64,000 nucleotides of DNA. Source: Sphingobium baderi (GTDB taxonomy: Bacteria > Pseudomonadota > Alphaproteobacteria > Sphingomonadales > Sphingomonadaceae). Location: the NCBI RefSeq assembly GCF_001456115.1, contig NZ_CP013264.1:976001-1040000 (forward strand), written 5' to 3'. The position numbers were made by a program, and so were the translations under genes. This document shows, one piece after another, positions 1 through 9,635 of this stretch (its first letter is position 1; each line of letters begins with the position of its first letter). A model generated the notes under the pieces. It did not search any database, had not been told where the DNA came from, and saw nothing but the letters and a program-made list of their open reading frames with translations.

Positions 1-2
1 TT

Positions 3-956
3 ACGGCGCGTGGTGAAACCGTTCCGGTGGGAACCGCCAATGCGGACGCGGCGGACGATCCGGCAATCTGGCGCAACGCCGCCGATCCGGCGCAAAGCCT
101 GATTGTCGGCACCGACAAGAAGGCCGGTCTTTATGTCTATGGGTTGGACGGCAAGGCTCGTGACTTTCTCGACGCGGGCCGGGTCAATAACGTCGATTTG
201 CGCGACGATGTGCCGATCAACGGCAGTAACGGCATCCTCGTGGTCGCGAGTGACCGCAACGATATCGCCAATGCCAGGCTTGCCCTTTTCCGCCTTGATC
301 CCACGACCGCCAGGCTGACGGCTTTGGGGAAAGTCGAAGCGGGCACGGGTGAGGCCTATGGCATTTGTATGTCCCGCCAGGGGGGAACTACCTACGCCTT
401 CATCGTCCTGAAGGATGGCACGGTGAATCAGGTCGCGCTCGACACCTCTGCGGCGACACCCGCCGGCCGGATCGTCCGCACCATGAAGCTTGGCACTCAG
501 TCGGAAGGCTGCGCCGTAGATGACCGCACGGGCATTCTCTATGTCGCGGAGGAAGATGTCGGCCTTTGGCGTTTCGATGCCCGTCCCGACGGATCAACCG
601 CCCCGACAAAGATCGCCGCCGCCGATGGTCGGAATCTGGTTGCCGATGCCGAGGGCGTCGCCATCGCACCGATGGGGGAAAAGGATGGCTATGTCCTTGT
701 TTCCAGTCAGGGCGACAACGCTTATGTGGCCTACCGGATCAGCGATGACAGCTATGCCGGGCGCTTCCGTATCGCCAATGGCGTCATCGGTGGGGCAGAG
801 GAAACCGATGGCATCGACCTGATGCTGGGCGATTTCGGTCCCGATTATCCTGGCGGACTCTTCATCGCGCAGGATGGCCACAACGCGACCGTCGCGCAAA
901 ATTTCAAGCTGGTGGCCTGGGACGATATCGCCCGCGCATTGGGGCTGACGAAATAA
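3..956 (+). CDS. Beta-propeller phytase, C-terminal part (gene cut by left edge)
   Basis: The frame is open from the first bases of the window, so the true start and any signal peptide lie outside; 317 residues are visible. The opening stretch ANADAADDPAIW, followed by a VNNVDLRDDV segment and later EGCAVDDRTGILYVAEEDVGLW, is the signature series of beta-propeller (alkaline, calcium-dependent) phytases. These secreted or outer-membrane-associated enzymes release phosphate from myo-inositol hexakisphosphate. The acidic residues in these motifs are the calcium and phosphate ligands in the family. The visible part covers nearly the whole propeller domain. In sphingomonads such genes often follow a TonB-dependent receptor, but that neighbour would be off the window. 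It is followed by a strong intrinsic terminator. Confidence 0.88.
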   Translation, partial: TARGETVPVGTANADAADDPAIWRNAADPAQSLIVGTDKKAGLYVYGLDGKARDFLDAGRVNNVDLRDDVPINGSNGILVVASDRNDIANARLALFRLDPTTARLTALGKVEAGTGEAYGICMSRQGGTTYAFIVLKDGTVNQVALDTSAATPAGRIVRTMKLGTQSEGCAVDDRTGILYVAEEDVGLWRFDARPDGSTAPTKIAAADGRNLVADAEGVAIAPMGEKDGYVLVSSQGDNAYVAYRISDDSYAGRFRIANGVIGGAEETDGIDLMLGDFGPDYPGGLFIAQDGHNATVAQNFKLVAWDDIARALGLTK

Positions 957-980
957 GCCCCTATTTTCACACATGAAAAC

Positions 981-1016
981 AGGGCGGTGGGCATCCACCG
1001 CCCTTTCCTTTTTTAT
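981..1016 (+). terminator. Rho-independent terminator after phytase gene
   Basis: Perfect 10-bp stem AGGGCGGTGG/CCACCGCCCT with a 4-base loop (981-1004), followed by TTCCTTTTTTATTT. It lies 25 bp after the phytase stop codon. Its T-rich tail runs into the stop codon of the convergent aminopeptidase gene. Confidence 0.88.
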
Positions 1017-3658
1017 TTCTTCGTTGCGAACCAGCGTTGCAACGCTGGTTTCAGCCGCGCACGGGTTTCAATCCGCGTCTTGATGCCCGCAATGGCGCGA
1101 TCCACCACCTTGCGCGATTCGGGCGTCAGATATTGGGCCGCATAACCGTCCAGCTTCTGCGCCATGGCCGGGTCCGCAGAACCGCCGCCCAGCCGCGCCA
1201 ACGCCTGCGAACGGGCCGAAACATCGATCAGCGCCTCATATTGCTGGCGATGGGCCAGCACATAGTCGACAGCGAGCATCGGATGCTCATAACCCACCTG
1301 CGCGATGATGGCTGCGCTGGTGGTCTTGCCCGGCTCGTCCGTCAGCGCGAGGTCGAGCGCCTGGCCAGCGAGCATCTCATCCTTCGTACTCCCCAGCAGC
1401 GCAAAGAGCTGGCTCTTGTCGAGATCGGTCTTTGCGCCGTTCGCCATGGCGCGCAGCTTGTTCCATGTCGCCTGATCGGCATTTTTGGCGATGATACCCA
1501 GCCAGACATTGCGGAGGGGGCCATCCAAAGCCGCCGGGTTGGAACCTAGCGCAGCGAAACGGCGATTGGCCTCAACCGCCACCGTCTTGTCGCCGACCGC
1601 GCCCAGCGTCGAAACGAGGCTGGAGCGCAACACAGGGATCTGCGCGCCTTCGCCCTGCTTCGCATCATAACCGATGGCGGCCAGAAGCGGCGTCAGCTTT
1701 GCCGAGGCATAGACCGCGATCCTGGCCTGCGCGGCGGCGTCGCCATCCAGCATCTCATGGGCGCTTTCCAGATAATCCGGCACTTGCGCCAGCACGGCGG
1801 GACTAGCGCTGCCGGGCACCGCATCGACAAGATCGAGCGCGAGGTCCATCGGCTGATAGCCGCCAAGGCCAAGCTGCCAATTGTCCGCCAGCAGGCCGAT
1901 CTGGTCGATGGAGGGGAATTTCGTGAAGTTTTTCGCCAGCGCCTGCACATTGGCGGCCGGATAGAGCGAGCGATAATAGCCCGACTGCCCCGCATTGACG
2001 ACATAGGCACCGCAGCCCGGCAGGGTGATTTGCCCCTTGCCGCTCAGGATCATGCGCTGGGTCGCACCGCCTAGCGTCTGCGCCATGACAGGTACGTTCC
2101 AGCGCAGTGGCGTCCCGCCCTTCCGGTCGCGGCTGAATTCGCCCTGCGTCAGGAACAATATGGTGTTGCCGCCCTTGCACTGCGCGCTTTCCACCGTGAC
2201 CAGCGGGATGCCCGGCTGGCTGGTGAAGTCGTGGGCAATGGACACCAGTCCCTTGGCCCCCGCACCTTCGACCGCCTGCCACAGGTTGTCGGTTACCGTG
2301 TTGCCATAGGCATGTTGCTGCATATAGGCGCGGATGCCGCTGCGCCACACATCCTCCCCGGCATAGCCCTCTAGCATGGTGATGACGGCTTCGCCTTTTT
2401 CATAGGTGATCGCGTCGAACGCCTGATTGACCTGATCGACCGTCGCAATCTTTTGGACGACGGGGTGGGTGGTCGCCAACGCATCCAGCCCCATGGCGCT
2501 TTCGCGGCCACCGACCCGGTTCAGCAGCATTTCCCATTCCGGTTGCAGCTTGTCCGTCACCTTGGTCGCCATCCAGCTCGCAAAGCCTTCGTTCAACCAG
2601 AGGTCGTCCCACCAAGCCATCGTCACGAGGTCGCCGAACCATTGATGCGCCATTTCATGCGCGACCGTTTCGTAGATGCGGCGCTTCTGTGCTTCGGTGG
2701 TGAAGCGCGGGTCGACCAGCAAGGCGCGCTCGAAAGTGAAGATCGCGCCCCAATTTTCCATGGCGGAAAAGAATTGGCTCTGCCCCGGCCCCGCGACATT
2801 GTCCAATTTGGGCAGTGGATAGGGGACGCCGAAATAGTCGTTGAACCAAGGCAAGATGGCGGCGGAGGCATCCAGCGCCAACTGCGCCTTGCCGGTGTTG
2901 CCCTTGCCCGTGATGACGCCGACTTCGGTGGCGCCGGCCATCTTGGTGGCGCGGTCCAGTTCGCCAAGGCCGAAGAACAGCAGGTAGGAGGACATTTTGG
3001 GCGTGGTGCCGAAGGTCACCTGCGTCCTGCCTCCGCCCAGATCCTTGCTGTCCTTTACCGGCATGTTGCCGACGGCCATCTCGCCCGTGGGGACGATAGC
3101 CGACAGATCGAAAGTCGCCTTATAGCTGGGTTCGTCCCAACTCGGTACGAAGCGCCGCGCGTCGGGCGCTTCGAACTGGGTAAAGAGAGCGCGCTTCGCC
3201 TGTCCCGCATTGTCCGTATAGTCGAGCGCGAAAAGCCCGTTCGCCTGCGTGGCGATAACGCCATCATAGGCGATGTCGAGCCGATAGCCGCCCGGCGCAA
3301 GCGCCTTGCCGAAGTTCAGCGTCACCGTTTGTGCGGCGGCGTCCACTTTGGCGATGCCCTTCACCGGCTTGCCCTTGACGGGGGTCAGTGTCACCGCCCC
3401 GAAATTGAGGTCGGCCGCGTTCAGCACCAGAACGGGCATGGCCTGCGTCACGTTGAGGTCGATCGCCACCCTGCCCGTGAACTTGAGGTTCGGGGCATCC
3501 GGCGTGACCGTGATCGCATAGTGGCTGGGAGCCGCGCCGCGCGGCAATTGCGTTGTCACCGTCGCGGCCGGACCGGGCTGTCCCTGCGCGAGGGCGGGGA
3601 CGGCAATGGCGAGGGGGGCAGCGGCGAGCAGCAAGGGCAGCATCTTCGAAAATGTCAT
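1013..3658 (-). CDS. Exported M1-family zinc aminopeptidase
   Basis: An 881-residue metallopeptidase that would remove N-terminal residues from peptides. The start at 3658 (MTFSKMLPLLLAAAPLAIAV) gives a clean signal peptide ending near ALAQG; an in-frame start 48 bp upstream would bury this signal and is less likely. The substrate-binding motif is SAMENWG, a GAMEN variant. The zinc site is HEMAHQWFGDL with the downstream glutamate in LNEGFASW, all in the expected order in the first half of the protein. The C-terminal half is the helical ERAP1-like region. Length matches the M1 family. Periplasmic location is inferred from the signal peptide. It is convergent with the phytase gene and divergent from the symporter gene, so it is probably transcribed alone. 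Confidence 0.93.
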   Translation of the reverse strand: MTFSKMLPLLLAAAPLAIAVPALAQGQPGPAATVTTQLPRGAAPSHYAITVTPDAPNLKFTGRVAIDLNVTQAMPVLVLNAADLNFGAVTLTPVKGKPVKGIAKVDAAAQTVTLNFGKALAPGGYRLDIAYDGVIATQANGLFALDYTDNAGQAKRALFTQFEAPDARRFVPSWDEPSYKATFDLSAIVPTGEMAVGNMPVKDSKDLGGGRTQVTFGTTPKMSSYLLFFGLGELDRATKMAGATEVGVITGKGNTGKAQLALDASAAILPWFNDYFGVPYPLPKLDNVAGPGQSQFFSAMENWGAIFTFERALLVDPRFTTEAQKRRIYETVAHEMAHQWFGDLVTMAWWDDLWLNEGFASWMATKVTDKLQPEWEMLLNRVGGRESAMGLDALATTHPVVQKIATVDQVNQAFDAITYEKGEAVITMLEGYAGEDVWRSGIRAYMQQHAYGNTVTDNLWQAVEGAGAKGLVSIAHDFTSQPGIPLVTVESAQCKGGNTILFLTQGEFSRDRKGGTPLRWNVPVMAQTLGGATQRMILSGKGQITLPGCGAYVVNAGQSGYYRSLYPAANVQALAKNFTKFPSIDQIGLLADNWQLGLGGYQPMDLALDLVDAVPGSASPAVLAQVPDYLESAHEMLDGDAAAQARIAVYASAKLTPLLAAIGYDAKQGEGAQIPVLRSSLVSTLGAVGDKTVAVEANRRFAALGSNPAALDGPLRNVWLGIIAKNADQATWNKLRAMANGAKTDLDKSQLFALLGSTKDEMLAGQALDLALTDEPGKTTSAAIIAQVGYEHPMLAVDYVLAHRQQYEALIDVSARSQALARLGGGSADPAMAQKLDGYAAQYLTPESRKVVDRAIAGIKTRIETRARLKPALQRWFATKK

Positions 3659-3876
3659 CTGGTTCAGACTCCGACACGTCATGAACGGCGCAGCCGGGAC
3701 GGTCACGCGCCTTGATGCAAAGCGGCATCGGCTGTTTCGGTTCGCCGGTCAAGGCAGGCGGTCGGACGCGGGAAGGAATTGTCGTGCAATTGCAGGCTTG
3801 CGCTGCGACTGTTAGGTGTCTTTCCTTGGCAGGATAGCGGACAAACACCGCCCGAGCCCACTGACAAAGGACATGC

Positions 3877-5208
3877 ATGCGAAATCGACTGACGACCTTC
3901 ATTCTGGTAGGCATGATCCTGGGCATTGTCACGGGATTCACCGCCAATCTGTGGGTCGGCGGCGACAAGGCGCTGGCCAAGGAGGTGGCAGGCTACTTTC
4001 ATCTTCTGGCCGACATTTTCCTGCATCTCATCAAAATGATTATCGCGCCGCTGGTATTTTCCACGCTGGTCGCGGGCATCGCCCATATGGGCGACAGCGC
4101 CGCGCTGGGACGGATCGGCGGACGAGCGCTGGGATGGTTCATCATCGCCAGCCTCATCTCGCTGGCGCTGGGCCTGATCCTCGTCAATTTCTTCGCGCCG
4201 GGCGAGGGATTGAACCTGGTGCGGTCGGGCGCGGCTTCCAGCGTCAATGCCGAGGCGCTCAATTTCCGTGATTTCGTGCTGCACGTCTTTCCTACGTCCA
4301 TGGTGGGGGCGATGGCGGAAAATTCCATCCTCCAGATCGTCGTCTTCTCCCTGTTCGTGGGCGTGGCGCTGACCGCCATCGGCGACAGGGGCAAGCCCAT
4401 CGTTACCGTGATCGAGGCGATGGTTGAGTTGATGCTGCAGGTGACGGGCTATGTGATGCGCGTGGCGCCCGTCGCCGTGTTCGGCGCGTTGGCGTCGGCC
4501 ATCACGACCGAGGGATTGGGCGTGCTCAAGACGTTCGGCGAATTGGTCGGCGAATTCTATTTGTCGCTGCTTGCGCTGTGGCTGCTGCTCTGCGGGGCGG
4601 GTGCGATCTTCCTGGGCAGACGGATATTTACTTTGCTGCGCTATGTGCGCGAACCGGTCCTGATCGCCTTTTCAACAGCTTCGTCCGAAGCGGCCTATCC
4701 CAAGATGCTGGAGCAGCTTGACCGCTTCGGCGTCCCGCGCCGAATATACAGCTTCGTGCTGCCGCTGGGCTACAGCTTCAACCTTGATGGGTCGATGATG
4801 TATGCGTCCTTCGCCACCATCTTCATCGCGCAGGCCTATAATATCGACCTGCCGATCGCGACGCAGATTACCATCCTGCTGGTGCTGATGGTGACGAGCA
4901 AGGGCATCGCCGCTGTGCCGCGCGCATCGCTGGTCGTCATCGCCGCGACGCTGGGGCAGTTCAACCTGCCAGTCGAGGGCATTGCCTTCATTCTGGCCGT
5001 CGATCATTTCATGGACATGGGCCGCACCGCCACCAATGTGCTGGGCAATGCCATCGCCACATCGGTCGTCACCAAATGGGAAGGTATGCTGGAAGTGGAG
5101 GAGCCCGAATACGGAATCCCGCCCAAGGCACCTGCTCATACTCCGTCGCATGGCCGCGCAGGGCTGGAACTGGCGGAGGATATGGTGGACGATGATCGAC
5201 CGGGCTGA
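3877..5208 (+). CDS. Dicarboxylate/amino acid:cation symporter (DAACS family)
   Basis: A 443-residue inner-membrane carrier of the DctA/GltP family, which couples uptake of C4-dicarboxylates or acidic amino acids to protons or sodium. Diagnostic segments are the serine-rich turn TASSEAAYPKMLEQL, the NLDG motif in LGYSFNLDGSMMY and the C-terminal VDHFMDMGRTATNVLGNA. These form the two hairpins and the substrate/cation site in this fold. About eight membrane helices are visible. The chosen ATG at 3877 follows AAAGGA; an ATG four bases earlier is out of frame. Whether it prefers dicarboxylates or glutamate/aspartate cannot be read with confidence. The small membrane-protein gene begins 9 bp after its stop, suggesting cotranscription. 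Confidence 0.93.
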   Translation: MRNRLTTFILVGMILGIVTGFTANLWVGGDKALAKEVAGYFHLLADIFLHLIKMIIAPLVFSTLVAGIAHMGDSAALGRIGGRALGWFIIASLISLALGLILVNFFAPGEGLNLVRSGAASSVNAEALNFRDFVLHVFPTSMVGAMAENSILQIVVFSLFVGVALTAIGDRGKPIVTVIEAMVELMLQVTGYVMRVAPVAVFGALASAITTEGLGVLKTFGELVGEFYLSLLALWLLLCGAGAIFLGRRIFTLLRYVREPVLIAFSTASSEAAYPKMLEQLDRFGVPRRIYSFVLPLGYSFNLDGSMMYASFATIFIAQAYNIDLPIATQITILLVLMVTSKGIAAVPRASLVVIAATLGQFNLPVEGIAFILAVDHFMDMGRTATNVLGNAIATSVVTKWEGMLEVEEPEYGIPPKAPAHTPSHGRAGLELAEDMVDDDRPG

Positions 5209-5217
5209 AGACGGCAA

Positions 5218-5811
5218 ATGATGAAGGGCGCGCGGCGGATCGGGGCGGCCGTCATCGCATTGACCGCCGGAGCGGGGCTCGCGATCCAGTTCAGCACGAC
5301 TTTGGAACAGACGGGATCGGTCGGAGCAACGCTCTGGATACTTGTCCGTTTCTTCACCGTCCTCACCAATATGGCTGTGCTGCTCGTTTTCGGAAAGATC
5401 GCGTGCGGAGTGCGAGTGACACCTCGCCTGATCGGCGGCGTGACGCTGGCGATCCTGCTGGTGGGGGTGATTTATGGCCTGTTGCTGCGTGGCCTTCTCA
5501 GCCTGAGCGGTGAAGCGCTGCTGGCCGACACGCTTCTGCACAAGGCGACGCCGATACTGGCGGCGCTGTGGTGGATCGGATGCGCGCCCAGGGGCCTTTC
5601 ATGGCATGATCCATGGTTATGGGCGGCCTTCCCCGCTGCTTATCTGCCCTACGCGCTGGTGCGTGGCGCGCTGGAGGAAACTTACGCTTATCCCTTCATC
5701 GATGTGGCGAAGCTGGGCCTTGGACAGGTGCTGTTGAATGCGGTCTTGATCGCCATCGGTTTTTTGATGGCCGGGCACCTGCTTATATGGATCGACCGTC
5801 GGTTTCGGTGA
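5218..5811 (+). CDS. Pr6Pr family integral membrane protein
   Basis: A 197-residue hydrophobic protein with about six predicted membrane helices. The pattern FSTTLEQTGSVGATLW, then LVRFFTVLTNMAVLL, then the late segment YPFIDVAKLGLGQVLLNAV resembles the Pr6Pr family of bacterial membrane proteins, whose biochemical role is unknown. It follows the DAACS symporter at 9 bp and is probably cotranscribed. Nothing in the sequence suggests an enzyme active site. The gene ends 3 bp before the stop of the convergent flavoprotein gene, so no terminator fits between them. Family assignment is by eye. Confidence 0.7.
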   Translation: MMKGARRIGAAVIALTAGAGLAIQFSTTLEQTGSVGATLWILVRFFTVLTNMAVLLVFGKIACGVRVTPRLIGGVTLAILLVGVIYGLLLRGLLSLSGEALLADTLLHKATPILAALWWIGCAPRGLSWHDPWLWAAFPAAYLPYALVRGALEETYAYPFIDVAKLGLGQVLLNAVLIAIGFLMAGHLLIWIDRRFR

Positions 5812-5814
5812 GCG

Positions 5815-6384
5815 TCAGCGGGCAGCCTGCGCTGCCCGCGTCCACCAGATCAGCGTATCGGCGAATTTCGGGAAGCCCCGGTCCAGCGCCGCGCCACCAT
5901 CGCCCTGCGGCCGTCCCGCTTCATCCAGCGCATCGCCAATCTGGCCGACGCTGAGGCGTTCGGGGATCACCGTCATGCCCATGGCGGACAGCGTCACCGT
6001 CCAGTCGGCATGGCTGTTGACGCCAGCGAAACGGCCTGCCGAATAGCTGGCGATGGCGGCGGGGCGGCGGTCGAATTCCTTGAGATAATGATCGACCAGA
6101 TTCTTGAGGCCCGGTTGGACGCCGCGATTATATTCGCCCGCGGCAAAGACGAAGGCGTCCGCAGCGGAGAGGCGCTGGGCAAGGGCGGACATGGCGGCGG
6201 GCGCTTGTCCCGGTGGATAGTCGCTATGGCGCAGGTCCAGCATCGGGAGACCGATTTCCTTTGCGTCGATCAGTTCGGCGCGATGGCCCAGTTCCGCAAA
6301 ACCATGAAGCAAATAGTCAACTAAACGGATTCCCAGACGACCGCGCCTGTAGGAACCGTATAGGATGAGTATGTCGAGCGCCAT
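5815..6384 (-). CDS. NADPH-dependent FMN reductase-family flavoprotein
   Basis: A 189-residue flavodoxin-fold protein. It opens with a beta strand and phosphate-binding loop, LILYGSYRRGRLGIRLVDY, corresponding to the FMN phosphate site of NADPH-dependent FMN reductases/quinone reductases. AGEYNRGVQPGLKNLVDH is the conserved A-E-Y-N-x-x-x-x-x-L-K-N element contacting the isoalloxazine ring. The start at 6384 is chosen because the fold begins immediately there; an in-frame ATG 33 bp upstream is possible. It would reduce flavin, quinones or similar small acceptors in the cytoplasm; the substrate is unknown. Confidence 0.88.
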   Translation of the reverse strand: MALDILILYGSYRRGRLGIRLVDYLLHGFAELGHRAELIDAKEIGLPMLDLRHSDYPPGQAPAAMSALAQRLSAADAFVFAAGEYNRGVQPGLKNLVDHYLKEFDRRPAAIASYSAGRFAGVNSHADWTVTLSAMGMTVIPERLSVGQIGDALDEAGRPQGDGGAALDRGFPKFADTLIWWTRAAQAAR

Positions 6385-6492
6385 GCGAGCCTCCCTTGTC
6401 TGTAGGAAGTGTCGCATTGGCGCGCGGCGGCGTCCAGACCGGAACGGGCGGCCTGTGCGTTTCTCAACTTTGCGCGAAACGATCGGCAGCGA

Positions 6493-6675
6493 TCAGCGCA
6501 GCTTCGCGATGGAAAGCCCGTCCTGCTTGGCGCGGGCCTTCACCGATTCCTCGCTGCGGGTGAGGGCCCTGGCGATCGCCTTGAGCGCCATGCCCTTCTT
6601 CGCGAGCGTATGGAGCTTTTGCAGCTCGTCCGCCGTCCAGGGTTGCTTGTGGCGCTCGAAGCGATCTCCGGCCAT
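6493..6675 (-). CDS. Small SANT/Myb-like helix-turn-helix protein
   Basis: A 60-residue protein whose body (WTADELQKLHTLAKKGMALKAIARALTRSEESVKARAKQDGL) matches a SANT/Myb-like three-helix unit. There is an initial tryptophan, regular leucine/alanine spacing and a recognition helix with TRSEESVKARA. It probably binds DNA, but no target is indicated. It starts 6 bp after the purA stop codon, so it is almost certainly on the purA transcript. Small proteins of this type are common in alphaproteobacteria and usually remain hypothetical. Confidence 0.72.
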   Translation of the reverse strand: MAGDRFERHKQPWTADELQKLHTLAKKGMALKAIARALTRSEESVKARAKQDGLSIAKLR

Positions 6676-6681
6676 CTCGGA

Positions 6682-7971
6682 TCAGTCCGCGAAGGGGTCG
6701 CGCACGAGGATGGTGTCCTCGCGTTCCGGGGACGTTGAAACCAGCGTGACCGGACAGCCGATCAGTTCCTCGATCCGGCGGATATATTTGATCGCCTGCG
6801 CGGGGAGTTCGGCCCAGCTCCGCGCGCCCGCGGTGGTGTCCTGCCAGCCTTCGATGCTTTCGTATATCGGCTGCGCCTTCGCCTGATCCTGCGCGTGGGC
6901 GGGAAGATAATCGTAGGTCGTATCGCCGATCTTGTAGCCGACGCAGATTTGCAGTTCGTCGAACCCGTCGAGCACGTCGAGCTTGGTGAGGGCGATGCCG
7001 GTGACGCCCGACACGGCGACCGACTGGCGCACCAGAACCGCATCGAACCAGCCGCAGCGGCGCTTGCGGCCCGTCACCGTGCCGAATTCATGGCCGCGCT
7101 CGCCCAGGCGCTGGCCGGTTTCGTTTTCCTGCTCGGTCGGGAAGGGGCCGGAACCGACGCGGGTGGTGTAGGCCTTGACGATGCCGAGCACGAAACCCGC
7201 GCCCGAAGGACCAAGGCCGGTGCCGCTCGCCGCCGTGCCCGCCACCGTGTTGGAGGAGGTGACGAAGGGATAGGTGCCATGGTCGATGTCGAGCAGCGTG
7301 CCCTGCGCGCCTTCGAACAGGATGCGCTTGCCCTGCGCCTTCGCCTGATTGAGCGTCAGCCAGACCGGCTTGACGAAGGGCAGGATGAAGTCCGCAATGT
7401 CGCGCAATTCCGCCATCAGGGCGTCGCGGTCGATGGGCGCTTCGTTGAACCCGGCGCGCAGCGCGTCGTGATGCGCGGTGAGGCGGTCAAGCTGCGGGCC
7501 GAGATCGTCGAGATGGGCAAGGTCGCACACGCGAATGGCGCGGCGGCCCACCTTGTCCTCATAGGCCGGGCCGATGCCCCGGCGGGTGGTGCCGATCTTG
7601 CCCGCGCCCGATGCATCCTCCCGCAGGCCGTCAAGGTCGCGGTGGAAGGGCAGGATCAGCGGGCAGGTTTCCGCGATCTGGAGATTTTCCGGCGTGATGG
7701 CGACGCCCTGCCCCCTGAGCTTGGCGACTTCTTCGCGAAAGTGCCACGGGTCCAGAACGACGCCGTTGCCGATGACGCTCAGCGTGCCGCGCACGATGCC
7801 CGAGGGCAGCAGCGAGAGCTTGTAGACCTTCTCTCCCACGACCAGCGTGTGGCCCGCATTATGGCCGCCCTGAAAGCGCGCGACGACGTCGGCGCGTTCC
7901 GACAGCCAGTCGACGATCTTGCCTTTGCCTTCATCGCCCCACTGGGCGCCGATCACCGTAACATTTGCCAT
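6682..7971 (-). CDS. purA: Adenylosuccinate synthetase
   Basis: A 429-residue cytoplasmic enzyme joining IMP and aspartate with GTP to make adenylosuccinate, the first step from IMP to AMP. The N-terminal GTP-binding segment [18 protein letters not shown] carries the catalytic aspartate and GDEGKGK loop. GHNAGHT provides the catalytic histidine, and [23 protein letters not shown] and later [12 protein letters not shown] are family signatures. Length is standard. The SANT-like small gene follows at 6 bp. hisZ lies upstream on the same strand with a 133-bp gap, so a separate purA promoter is likely in that gap. Confidence 0.98.
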   Translation of the reverse strand: MANVTVIGAQWGDEGKGKIVDWLSERADVVARFQGGHNAGHTLVVGEKVYKLSLLPSGIVRGTLSVIGNGVVLDPWHFREEVAKLRGQGVAITPENLQIAETCPLILPFHRDLDGLREDASGAGKIGTTRRGIGPAYEDKVGRRAIRVCDLAHLDDLGPQLDRLTAHHDALRAGFNEAPIDRDALMAELRDIADFILPFVKPVWLTLNQAKAQGKRILFEGAQGTLLDIDHGTYPFVTSSNTVAGTAASGTGLGPSGAGFVLGIVKAYTTRVGSGPFPTEQENETGQRLGERGHEFGTVTGRKRRCGWFDAVLVRQSVAVSGVTGIALTKLDVLDGFDELQICVGYKIGDTTYDYLPAHAQDQAKAQPIYESIEGWQDTTAGARSWAELPAQAIKYIRRIEELIGCPVTLVSTSPEREDTILVRDPFAD

Positions 7972-8104
7972 GGATATAGTCCTTCGCCCCGCCGCGCGGA
8001 CCCGGCTTGCCCTTCGACGGGACTCGGCAAGCGGGCGGAATAGGGTGGGCGCGTGTCGCCCTGTGCGGGGCGGCGGTTAGCCGCGCCAGCCCCGTAAAGT
8101 CAAG

Positions 8105-9232
8105 TCAGTAAGCGCGCGGCTCCATGCCGTCGAGCCAGTGCGAGCAGCGCAGGCGCTCCCCATTCTCATCGCCGGTCAGGGCGGCGATCGTATGCCAGCC
8201 TTCGCCGCGCAGCGCCGCGGCGCGGTTCGCATCATGGCCGATGGGGAGGAACAAGCGCCGCACCGGCTGGCTGCCGAAACCGGCGTCGATCAGCGGATCG
8301 GGATAGAGCGAAAAGCCCATGGCCGGTTCGTCCGCGCCATCGGCGCGGGTGATGGCGTAGCTGCCGCCCCGCCCGATTTCACCGATGAAACCGTCCGCGA
8401 AGGCCGAGAAGCCGAACCAGTTCTGATATTCAAAGCCGTGGCGCTCCGTCGGATCGAGCGTCAGGGTGATGTCCCAGCCAATCGGTTTGGCGATGGCGCG
8501 CAGGCCCGCAATGCGGCTGTCGATGGCGCCGCCAAGCTGCGCGTTCAGGGCTTCGAGGCGCTCCATCGCGGCGTGGAAGGGGCCGGTCGCCTCGATCAGC
8601 GGGAGATAGGCGGCGGCGGCGGGACTGATCGCGGCGAGCGCGCCCGCATCCTTGGCGTCGAGTTCGTGGCGGACGGCTTCGATCTCTTCCGGGGCAAGCG
8701 GCAGGGGGCCTGCAGCCAGCGTGTCGATCAGGTCCGGCAGGGTGAAGTCGATGGTGAGGCCGGTGACGCCCGCCGCCTGCAATGCCTCTATTGCGACATT
8801 CACGATCTCGACGGCGGCGGCGACGCTATCGCTGCCGATCAGCTCCGCGCCGACCTGAAGGCGTTCGCGCTCCGGGCGAAGCTGGTTGGCGCGCAGGCGC
8901 AGGACCGGGCCGGAATAAGAAAGACGCAAGGGACGCGGAACGCTGGCAAGGCGGGTGGCGGCGATGCGGCCCACCTGCGCGGTCATGTCCGGGCGAAGAG
9001 CCAGGCTGCGCTGCGACACCGGGTCGATAGCGCGCACCAGATCCTGCGCGCGCATGGATTTGAGGCGGCCGACCAGCGTGTCCTCAAACTCCGCGAGGGG
9101 CGGCATGACGCGTTCATAGCCGTGGGTGGCCACGGTATCGAGCACGCGGCGCGCAAGCCGCGCGGAGGCTTCCGCCTGCGGTGGCAGGCGGTCGGACAAT
9201 CCTTCAGGCAGGAGGCCGGGGGGAAAGCTCAT
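8105..9232 (-). CDS. hisZ: ATP phosphoribosyltransferase regulatory subunit HisZ
   Basis: A 375-residue class II histidyl-tRNA-synthetase-like protein without tRNA-charging function. In the family it pairs with short-form HisG to form the allosteric ATP phosphoribosyltransferase, the first step of histidine synthesis. Visible features are the motif-2-like region LALRPDMTAQVGRIAATRL, a YSGPVLRLRA segment, and the C-terminal YQNWFGFSAFADGFIGEIGRGGSYAI. The protein is shorter than a true HisRS and lacks its anticodon-binding domain. HisG is not in the window. Its start overlaps the DUF559 gene stop in an ATGA arrangement. Confidence 0.93.
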   Translation of the reverse strand: MSFPPGLLPEGLSDRLPPQAEASARLARRVLDTVATHGYERVMPPLAEFEDTLVGRLKSMRAQDLVRAIDPVSQRSLALRPDMTAQVGRIAATRLASVPRPLRLSYSGPVLRLRANQLRPERERLQVGAELIGSDSVAAAVEIVNVAIEALQAAGVTGLTIDFTLPDLIDTLAAGPLPLAPEEIEAVRHELDAKDAGALAAISPAAAAYLPLIEATGPFHAAMERLEALNAQLGGAIDSRIAGLRAIAKPIGWDITLTLDPTERHGFEYQNWFGFSAFADGFIGEIGRGGSYAITRADGADEPAMGFSLYPDPLIDAGFGSQPVRRLFLPIGHDANRAAALRGEGWHTIAALTGDENGERLRCSHWLDGMEPRAY

Positions 9233-9615
9233 AGCCCCCTCACCCCTTGGCAGGAGGGTTGGGAAGAGGGGGCATCGCGCAACGCTTGAGCAATCACACT
9301 CAACACTCTCTCAATATTCCCCATCACGTCAGGATTCGAAAAACGGATCACACGATACCCCAGCGATTCCAGAAACTCTGTTCGCCGCGTGTCATAGCGA
9401 TCTTCGGCGGAATGTGTATCCCCGTCGATCTCCAGGATGAGTCTGGCCGCTTTGGAGGCGAGATCCACGGTACAGGGCGCGATGATCGTCTGGCGGGTGA
9501 ATTGGCGATTTTCGAAGCGGTTGGCCCGCAAGGCGAGCCAGAGTTTTTGTTCGGCGGGTGTGGAGGTGGAGCGCATGGATTTTGCGCGTTCCTTCAAGGT
9601 TGCATCCAGACGCAT
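9229..9615 (-). CDS. DUF559 (Vsr-like) endonuclease-domain protein
   Basis: A 128-residue protein of the DUF559 family, which has the PD-(D/E)XK fold of very-short-patch-repair endonucleases. Visible core: EQKLWLALRANRFENRQFTRQ, then VDLASKAARLILEIDGDTH, then DTRRTEFLESLGYRVIRFSNPDV. The aspartate in CTVDL and the EIDG motif are the expected metal ligands. The last 15 residues (DAPSSQPSCQGVRGL) are encoded by repeat-like GC-rich sequence and overlap hisZ by 4 bp. A REP-like palindrome lies just upstream. This suggests a small gene carried with repeats and inserted before hisZ. Biological role unknown. Confidence 0.85.
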   Translation of the reverse strand: MRLDATLKERAKSMRSTSTPAEQKLWLALRANRFENRQFTRQTIIAPCTVDLASKAARLILEIDGDTHSAEDRYDTRRTEFLESLGYRVIRFSNPDVMGNIERVLSVIAQALRDAPSSQPSCQGVRGL

Positions 9616-9635
9616 CGGCGCTCCCCCTCTCCCGA

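Noticed and set aside
2453..3715. 420-codon plus-strand open frame
   Set aside because: Antisense to the M1 aminopeptidase, whose motifs and signal peptide are complete.
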